Shown here: positions 60,093-64,000 of the stretch, in pieces
How the letters are laid out: each line of letters opens with the position of its first letter
Numbering within the stretch: the first letter of the stretch is position 1
From: Phycisphaerae bacterium
GTDB taxonomy: Bacteria > Planctomycetota > Phycisphaerae > Phycisphaerales > SM1A02
NCBI GenBank assembly: GCA_016873335.1
Contig: VGXN01000004.1
Span: forward strand, 1 to 64,000
Direction: 5' to 3'
DNA: 64,000 nucleotides
The notes under the pieces: generated by a model
Told to the model about the DNA's origin: nothing
The model's database searches: none
Seen by the model: the letters and a program-made list of their open reading frames with translations, nothing else
Program-made: the position numbers and the translations under genes

Positions 60093-60098
60093 TACGCT
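60093..60098 (+). promoter_or_regulatory. -10-like element of nnrE-lolCD
   Basis: TACGCT ends 12 nt before ATG 60111; the same hexamer drives hpnC. Confidence 0.5.
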
Positions 60099-60110
60099 TG
60101 GGCGTTCCCG

Positions 60111-60779
60111 ATGCCGACATTCACGCGCAGTCAGGCGGCAGACTACGACCGCCAGTGCAGCACGCACTGGGCGATCCCGTCGCTCGCACTCATGGCGCAC
60201 GCATCAGCAGAGTGCGCGCTCGCGGTGCTCCGCACGCTCTCGGCACCGCCGCCGCGCGTGCTTGTCCTGTGCGGCCCCGGCAACAACGGCGGTGACGGGT
60301 ACGCGGTCGCGCGCGCACTGCATTCGCACGGTGTCGTGGCTCGCGCGTGCGCAGTGCTGCCGCCCACAGCCGGCAGCGATGCGGCGGTGATGTACGAGGC
60401 CGCGCGTCGGCTCGATCTGCTTCTGCCGTGGGCTGCATGCGAGTCGTGGTCCTCCCCGCCCGACTGCGTGCTGGTCGATTCGCTCCTCGGCACTGGGATT
60501 TCGCGTGCGCCCGAGGGCGAACTGCGCGCTGCCGTGCGCTGGCTGAACAGCCGCCGAGCTTCGGGCGCGGAGGTGATCGCCATCGATGTGCCGAGCGGTC
60601 TCGATGCGGACTCCGGAGAACCCTTCGCGGGCGGCGACGCCGTCCACGCATCACGCACACTGACCATGGTCGCCATGAAGTCAGGCTTCGCCGCGCCCAG
60701 TGCCAGGAAGTTTGTCGGCGCTGTCGAGGTGCTGTCGATTGGAGGTCCACCACTCGACCGCGTTTCGCCCGCCTGTTGA
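60111..60779 (+). CDS. nnrE: NAD(P)H-hydrate epimerase
   Basis: Repairs damaged NAD(P)H by epimerising the R and S hydrates. 222 residues of the YjeF N-terminal (Rossmann) domain: VLCGPGNNGGDGYAVARAL, VLVDSLLGTGIS and IDVPSGLDADSGEP. The C-terminal ADP-dependent dehydratase domain (NnrD), often fused, is missing, so dehydration must be done by another gene. ATG 60111 is supported by the -10-like hexamer 12 nt upstream. The ABC permease gene follows after 7 bp. Confidence 0.9.
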   Translation: MPTFTRSQAADYDRQCSTHWAIPSLALMAHASAECALAVLRTLSAPPPRVLVLCGPGNNGGDGYAVARALHSHGVVARACAVLPPTAGSDAAVMYEAARRLDLLLPWAACESWSSPPDCVLVDSLLGTGISRAPEGELRAAVRWLNSRRASGAEVIAIDVPSGLDADSGEPFAGGDAVHASRTLTMVAMKSGFAAPSARKFVGAVEVLSIGGPPLDRVSPAC

Positions 60780-60786
60780 CCCCACC

Positions 60787-62427
60787 GTGTACGCATCCCT
60801 CGTCTCCAATCGCTATCTGACATCACGGCTGATCCCCGTGATCGCCGTCGCCGCGGTCGCGCTCTGCGTGGCGCTCGTGATCACGGTCGTGTCCGTGATG
60901 AGCGGGTTCCTCGACATGTTGAAGGCATCCGGACGCAGCATCGTGGGCGATGTGATCGTGTCATCGGGGATCGGCGGCATGCCGTACGCCGAAGAGCTGC
61001 TCGCGGAACTGCGCGCGCTTCCCGAAGTCGCGGGCGCGACGCCGCTGATCGACACCATCGGGCTGCTCCGCATGCCCTATCCCGCAGGTCCACAGAAGGA
61101 GACCGCACATGTGCAGGTGTGGGCGGTCGATCCCGCTTCTCTTGCAGGCGTCACGGACTTCGCCGATGACCTCTACTGGCGTGCGCCAAAGGATGCGGCT
61201 GCCGCAGACGCGATGGCACCCGACGATCCGCGCCGTGCGCTCGATCCAACCATCCTTGAGGATGGCAAGCGGCTGCTGCAGTCGAGCACCAACACCCCAG
61301 GCATCGCACTTGGCATGCATGTGTCCGTCGGAAACGCCCGTCAGCGCGATGGTTCCTACTTGCCTCGGTATGGGTGGTTCATGCCCGGGCTGGAGGTCAC
61401 CCTGACGGTGGTACCCGTCTCAGGGAAGGGCAAGATCGCCGAGCCGCGGGAGCAGATTTTTCCCGTCGTCAACGAAGTGCAGACGGGACTTTTCGAAGTC
61501 GACCGCAATCGTGTCTACATCCCGCTGCAGGAGGGACAGCGACTGCTTCGACTCGATGAGGCACCGCTGTACGACTTGACGGCGGATCCCGACGCTTCGG
61601 GCAATTACCCCGTGATCGGGCGGACACCGGCGCGCGTCACCAAACTGCTGCTGCGTGCGAAGCCGGGGTGCTCGGCGGATGCGCTGCGGGATCGCGTGCA
61701 GGCCACGTACGACGCGTTCGCAGACCGCATCGAAGCGGACCGCTCGCGGACCGCCTCCATGCCTCGCTTCGTGCAGGTCTTGACGTGGGAGCAGCAGCTG
61801 CGCGATCTGATCATCCCAGTCGAGAAGGAGCGAGAGATGATGCGCGTGCTGTTCTCGCTGATCTATCTCGTGTGCGCTGGGCTGATCCTGTCGATCTTCT
61901 GGGCGATCGTCGTTGAAAAGACACGCGACATCGGCATTCTCCGAAGCGTTGGCGCATCGCGCACGGGTGTCATGTGGATTTTCCTGCGCTATGGACTGAT
62001 CATCGGAACGCTTGGAAGTGCGCTCGGCGTTCTGTTGGCCTGGGCGATCGTCACGAATGTGAATCCGATCCATGAAGCAATCGGCAGCGACGCGCCGCTT
62101 GCAATCCGCGTCACCGCATGGTGTCTTGCATCGGCATGCGCCGTTGGGCTCTGTGTGACGGCGCTGCGTCGAAAGTTCCTGCCCACACTGCTTTGGACAC
62201 TGGGCACGATCGTGTTGAGCGCAGCCGCGCTCGGTCTGACCTTGCACCACGGGACACTGATTTGGGATCCGAGCATCTACTACTTCACGCTCGTGCCCGA
62301 CAAGGTGGATTGGTGGGCGGCTGGAACGACCGCCGTGGGTGGCGTGCTCTTCAGTGTGATTGGTTCCGCGATTCCTGCGGCAAAGGCTGCGGACATCGAC
62401 CCTGTGGAGGCACTTCGCTATGGCTGA
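60787..62427 (+). CDS. LolC/LolE-like ABC permease
   Basis: 546-residue inner-membrane permease of the lipoprotein-releasing/FtsX class. TM1 (LIPVIAVAAVALCVALVITVVSVMSGFLDML) is followed by a large periplasmic domain (60-370) and the FtsX membrane block (LFSLIYLVCAGLILSIFWAIVVEKTRDIGILRSVGAS, then two to three more helices). The domain is longer than in E. coli LolC. The C terminus ends IPAAKAADIDPVEALRYG, a family signature. The GTG start at 60787 comes 7 bp after nnrE. It overlaps lolD by 8 bp and should pair with it to extract lipoproteins for the outer membrane. Confidence 0.87.
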   Translation: MYASLVSNRYLTSRLIPVIAVAAVALCVALVITVVSVMSGFLDMLKASGRSIVGDVIVSSGIGGMPYAEELLAELRALPEVAGATPLIDTIGLLRMPYPAGPQKETAHVQVWAVDPASLAGVTDFADDLYWRAPKDAAAADAMAPDDPRRALDPTILEDGKRLLQSSTNTPGIALGMHVSVGNARQRDGSYLPRYGWFMPGLEVTLTVVPVSGKGKIAEPREQIFPVVNEVQTGLFEVDRNRVYIPLQEGQRLLRLDEAPLYDLTADPDASGNYPVIGRTPARVTKLLLRAKPGCSADALRDRVQATYDAFADRIEADRSRTASMPRFVQVLTWEQQLRDLIIPVEKEREMMRVLFSLIYLVCAGLILSIFWAIVVEKTRDIGILRSVGASRTGVMWIFLRYGLIIGTLGSALGVLLAWAIVTNVNPIHEAIGSDAPLAIRVTAWCLASACAVGLCVTALRRKFLPTLLWTLGTIVLSAAALGLTLHHGTLIWDPSIYYFTLVPDKVDWWAAGTTAVGGVLFSVIGSAIPAAKAADIDPVEALRYG

Positions 62428-63124
62428 TCTGCCGCTGCTCGACGCGCGCGACGTGCACAAGACCTACCGCTTCGGCGCGCTCGGCGTCGAAGTTCTGCGT
62501 GGCGTCAACTTGGCGGTGCGCAGCGGCGAGTGGCTCGCGATACTCGGCTCATCCGGGTCGGGCAAGAGCACGCTGATGCACCTGCTCGGCGGTCTCGATC
62601 GCCCCGATGCTGGGCAAGGTGAAATCCACTTCCGTGGGGAACCCATCTCCCTGCAGCCTGGTTCGGCACTCGACCGTTACCGCAACCGTGACATCGGATT
62701 CGTCTTTCAGTTCTATCACCTGCTGCCGGAGTTGAATGTTCTGGAGAACACCCTGCTGCCGGCGCTCGTCTTCGGCGCGCGCTCGGAGGGACGCACGGCC
62801 GTTCGCCAAGACGCAGAAGCCTTGCTTGGCGCCTTCGGTCTCGGTCATCGCTTGACGCACCGCCCGTCGCAACTCTCGGGTGGTGAACGCCAACGCGTGG
62901 CGATCGCACGTGCGCTGATCAATCGCCCCGCCGTGCTGCTGGCTGACGAACCGACAGGCAATCTGGATGCCGCGACGGGAGCGGGCATCCTCGACCTCCT
63001 CGCCGAACGGCACAAGCAAGGCCTGACCATCGTCATGGTGACCCACGACCACGAGGTCGCCGCCCGAGCAACTCGGCAGATTCGCCTGTTGAATGGCACG
63101 ACCGAAACGCCAGACGCCACCTGA
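62420..63124 (+). CDS. lolD: LolD-like ABC transporter ATP-binding protein
   Basis: 234-residue MacB/LolD-class ATPase. Walker A is GSSGSGKSTLMHLLGG, Q-loop FVFQFYHLLPELNVLENTLLPAL (typical LolD wording), signature LSGGERQRVAIARAL, Walker B VLLADEPTGNLD, and H-loop VTHDHEVA. ATG 62420 lies 8 bp inside the permease gene. It supplies ATP hydrolysis for the adjacent LolC-like permease, releasing mature lipoproteins from the inner membrane to the LolA pathway. Confidence 0.93.
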   Translation: MADLPLLDARDVHKTYRFGALGVEVLRGVNLAVRSGEWLAILGSSGSGKSTLMHLLGGLDRPDAGQGEIHFRGEPISLQPGSALDRYRNRDIGFVFQFYHLLPELNVLENTLLPALVFGARSEGRTAVRQDAEALLGAFGLGHRLTHRPSQLSGGERQRVAIARALINRPAVLLADEPTGNLDAATGAGILDLLAERHKQGLTIVMVTHDHEVAARATRQIRLLNGTTETPDAT

Positions 63125-63387
63125 GCGAAAACGCCGCCTCGGACGCTCCATACTCTCGCAAACCACGGGTTGGACGGATTTTGGCACTTGTTTTGCTGGT
63201 GCACCGCACCCGCTTCTCCCCAACTTTGTGTCCAAGAATCTCTGCGGCACGGGTTGAGTGTCGGGCGGGCGAATCCGATAGTTCATTGGCAGCGTTGTGC
63301 TGCTGATGAGTGCCGCCTGCTGGGAGTCGTTCGGCGGCATGAGGTTGAGGGTCGTAGGATCAGCGATTCACCAACAGGAGGTTCCCC
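63125..63387 (+). other. 263 bp leader/intergenic region before clpC
   Basis: Contains a sigma54-type promoter match (63181-63197), a -10-like TAGGAT (63355-63360) and a strong Shine-Dalgarno AGGAGG (63376-63381) 6 nt before the clpC ATG. No CIRCE repeat (TTAGCACTC-N9-GAGTGCTAA) is present, so HrcA control is not suggested. No convincing terminator for lolD is seen. Confidence 0.5.
63181..63197 (+). promoter_or_regulatory. sigma54 (RpoN)-type promoter match
   Basis: TTGGCACTTGTTTTGCT contains TGGCAC, five bases and TTGCT, with exactly 10 bases between the GG (-24) and GC (-12) dinucleotides. Transcription would start near 63208, about 180 nt before clpC, or could make a short RNA. An enhancer-binding site is not identified. 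Confidence 0.5.
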
Positions 63388-64000
63388 ATGTTTGAACGAC
63401 TGACCGATCGCGCACGCAAGGTCATGGCGCTCGCCAATCAAGAGGCGCAGCGTTTCAACCATGAGTACATCGGCACCGAGCACATTCTGCTGGGACTCGT
63501 GAAGGAGGCATCTGGTGTCGGCGCCAATGTGCTGAAGAATCTCGGCATCGATCTGCGCAAAGTGCGGCTTGAAGTCGAGAAACTCGTCAAGAGCGGTCCC
63601 GAGATGGTGACCATGGGCAAATTGCCGCAGACCCCGCGCGCGAAGAAGGTGCTCGAATACGCGATCGAGGAAGCGCGCAATCTGAATCACAATTATGTCG
63701 GCACAGAGCATCTGCTGCTCGGTCTGCTGCGCGAGCAGGATGGCGTGGCTGCACAAGTGCTTGTGAACCTTGGACTGAAGTTGGAGGACGTCCGTGAGGA
63801 GGTTCTCAACCTGCTTGGTGCGGGCGGCGAGAGTGAAGAAGAGACGCCGCAGGGGCAGCAAGAAGCGGGAGCGGGCGAGGCGGGACCAGGCGAACGGGAG
63901 CCGGGCGTGCGGCGTGCGACCAAGAGCAAGACCCCTGCCCTCGACTCCTTCGGTCGCGACCTGACCGAACTCGCCCGCAACGGCGAACTCGATCCGGTCA
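63388..64000 (+). CDS. clpC: ATP-dependent Clp protease ATP-binding subunit ClpC, 3'-truncated
   Basis: Only the first 204 residues are in the window; the frame runs off the right end. The visible part is the ClpA/B/C N-terminal double repeat: FERLTDRARKVMALANQEA with NHEYIGTEHILLGLVKE, and RAKKVLEYAIEEARNLNH with NYVGTEHLLLGLLREQDG. A Gly/Glu/Gln-rich linker and the start of the first AAA region (DSFGRDLTELARNGELDPV) follow. ClpC unfolds substrates for ClpP. The ATG has AGGAGG at 6 nt spacing. Distinguished from ClpB by linker and repeat wording. Confidence 0.92.
   Translation, partial: MFERLTDRARKVMALANQEAQRFNHEYIGTEHILLGLVKEASGVGANVLKNLGIDLRKVRLEVEKLVKSGPEMVTMGKLPQTPRAKKVLEYAIEEARNLNHNYVGTEHLLLGLLREQDGVAAQVLVNLGLKLEDVREEVLNLLGAGGESEEETPQGQQEAGAGEAGPGEREPGVRRATKSKTPALDSFGRDLTELARNGELDPV

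Noticed and set aside
63250-63387. CIRCE/HrcA operator before clpC
   Set aside because: I looked for TTAGCACTC-N9-GAGTGCTAA; only GAGTGC-like fragments occur and no inverted pair is present.
1-64000. tRNA, rRNA, CRISPR, insertion sequences or prophage
   Set aside because: Gaps between genes are mostly under 100 bp; no T-loop motifs in a cloverleaf context, no spaced direct repeats and no transposase or integrase reading frames were seen. Small RNAs without strong hairpins could still be missed.

Overview
This window comes from a GC-rich chromosome with dense housekeeping gene content. It holds about 50 protein genes. I found no rRNA, tRNA, insertion sequence, prophage or CRISPR array. Lipid A synthesis (LpxI), a Lol-type lipoprotein exporter pair, ExbD/TonB and lipoproteins point to a diderm with an LPS outer membrane. 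HpnC/HpnD/HpnE squalene synthesis, ClpC, a DhnA-type class I aldolase, a GldA/GldFG-like transporter with a DUF4340 protein, and a stand-alone fusA fit Planctomycetota, perhaps the Phycisphaerae. That assignment is an inference from gene content and composition.

Layout. 1-12.5 kb: a cut-off hypothetical gene; the hpnC-hpnD-hpnE-queG operon read leftward; ispH-rlmN read rightward; a large indolepyruvate-oxidoreductase-like protein without cofactor motifs; a HAD phosphatase. 12.5-24 kb: a TPR-like membrane protein, RluD-type pseudouridine synthase, gpsA, a metal P-type ATPase, class I aldolase, an RNase HII-like protein, fusA-ribD. 23-30 kb: DUF4340 / GldFG-like / GldA-like operon and a PAS-GAF-receiver protein. 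30-39 kb: prmC, a small hypothetical plus glycosyltransferase, putA, comM-like, TSUP and TVP38 membrane proteins. 39-46 kb: a leftward nusA-infB-rbfA-(degenerate HhH protein)-yebC-lipoprotein operon. 46-64 kb: dsbD, an O-antigen-ligase-like protein, log-lpxI-methyltransferase operon, gyrA, STAS, exbD-tonB, surE, an HpnB-like glycosyltransferase, nnrE-lolC-lolD and the start of clpC.

Two architectural themes stand out. First, most genes that begin a transcription unit have a TANNNT (-10-like) hexamer ending only 3-15 nt before the start codon. This implies leaderless or very short-leader mRNAs, and in two divergent pairs the opposing -10 elements overlap. The main exception is nusA: it has a consensus promoter about 400 nt upstream and a hairpin-plus-U-tract terminator inside the leader, which looks like attenuation control. 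Second, all ten convergent gene pairs end within 27 bp of each other or overlap, leaving little room for ordinary terminators. Within operons, genes are commonly joined by ATGA/GTGA/TGATG overlaps.

The most unusual proteins look like repurposed enzyme folds: the cofactor-less IOR-like protein, an endonuclease-III-like protein lacking its catalytic lysine in the nusA operon, an RNase HII-like protein with GYG instead of GRG, and a P-type ATPase with CPG instead of CPC.
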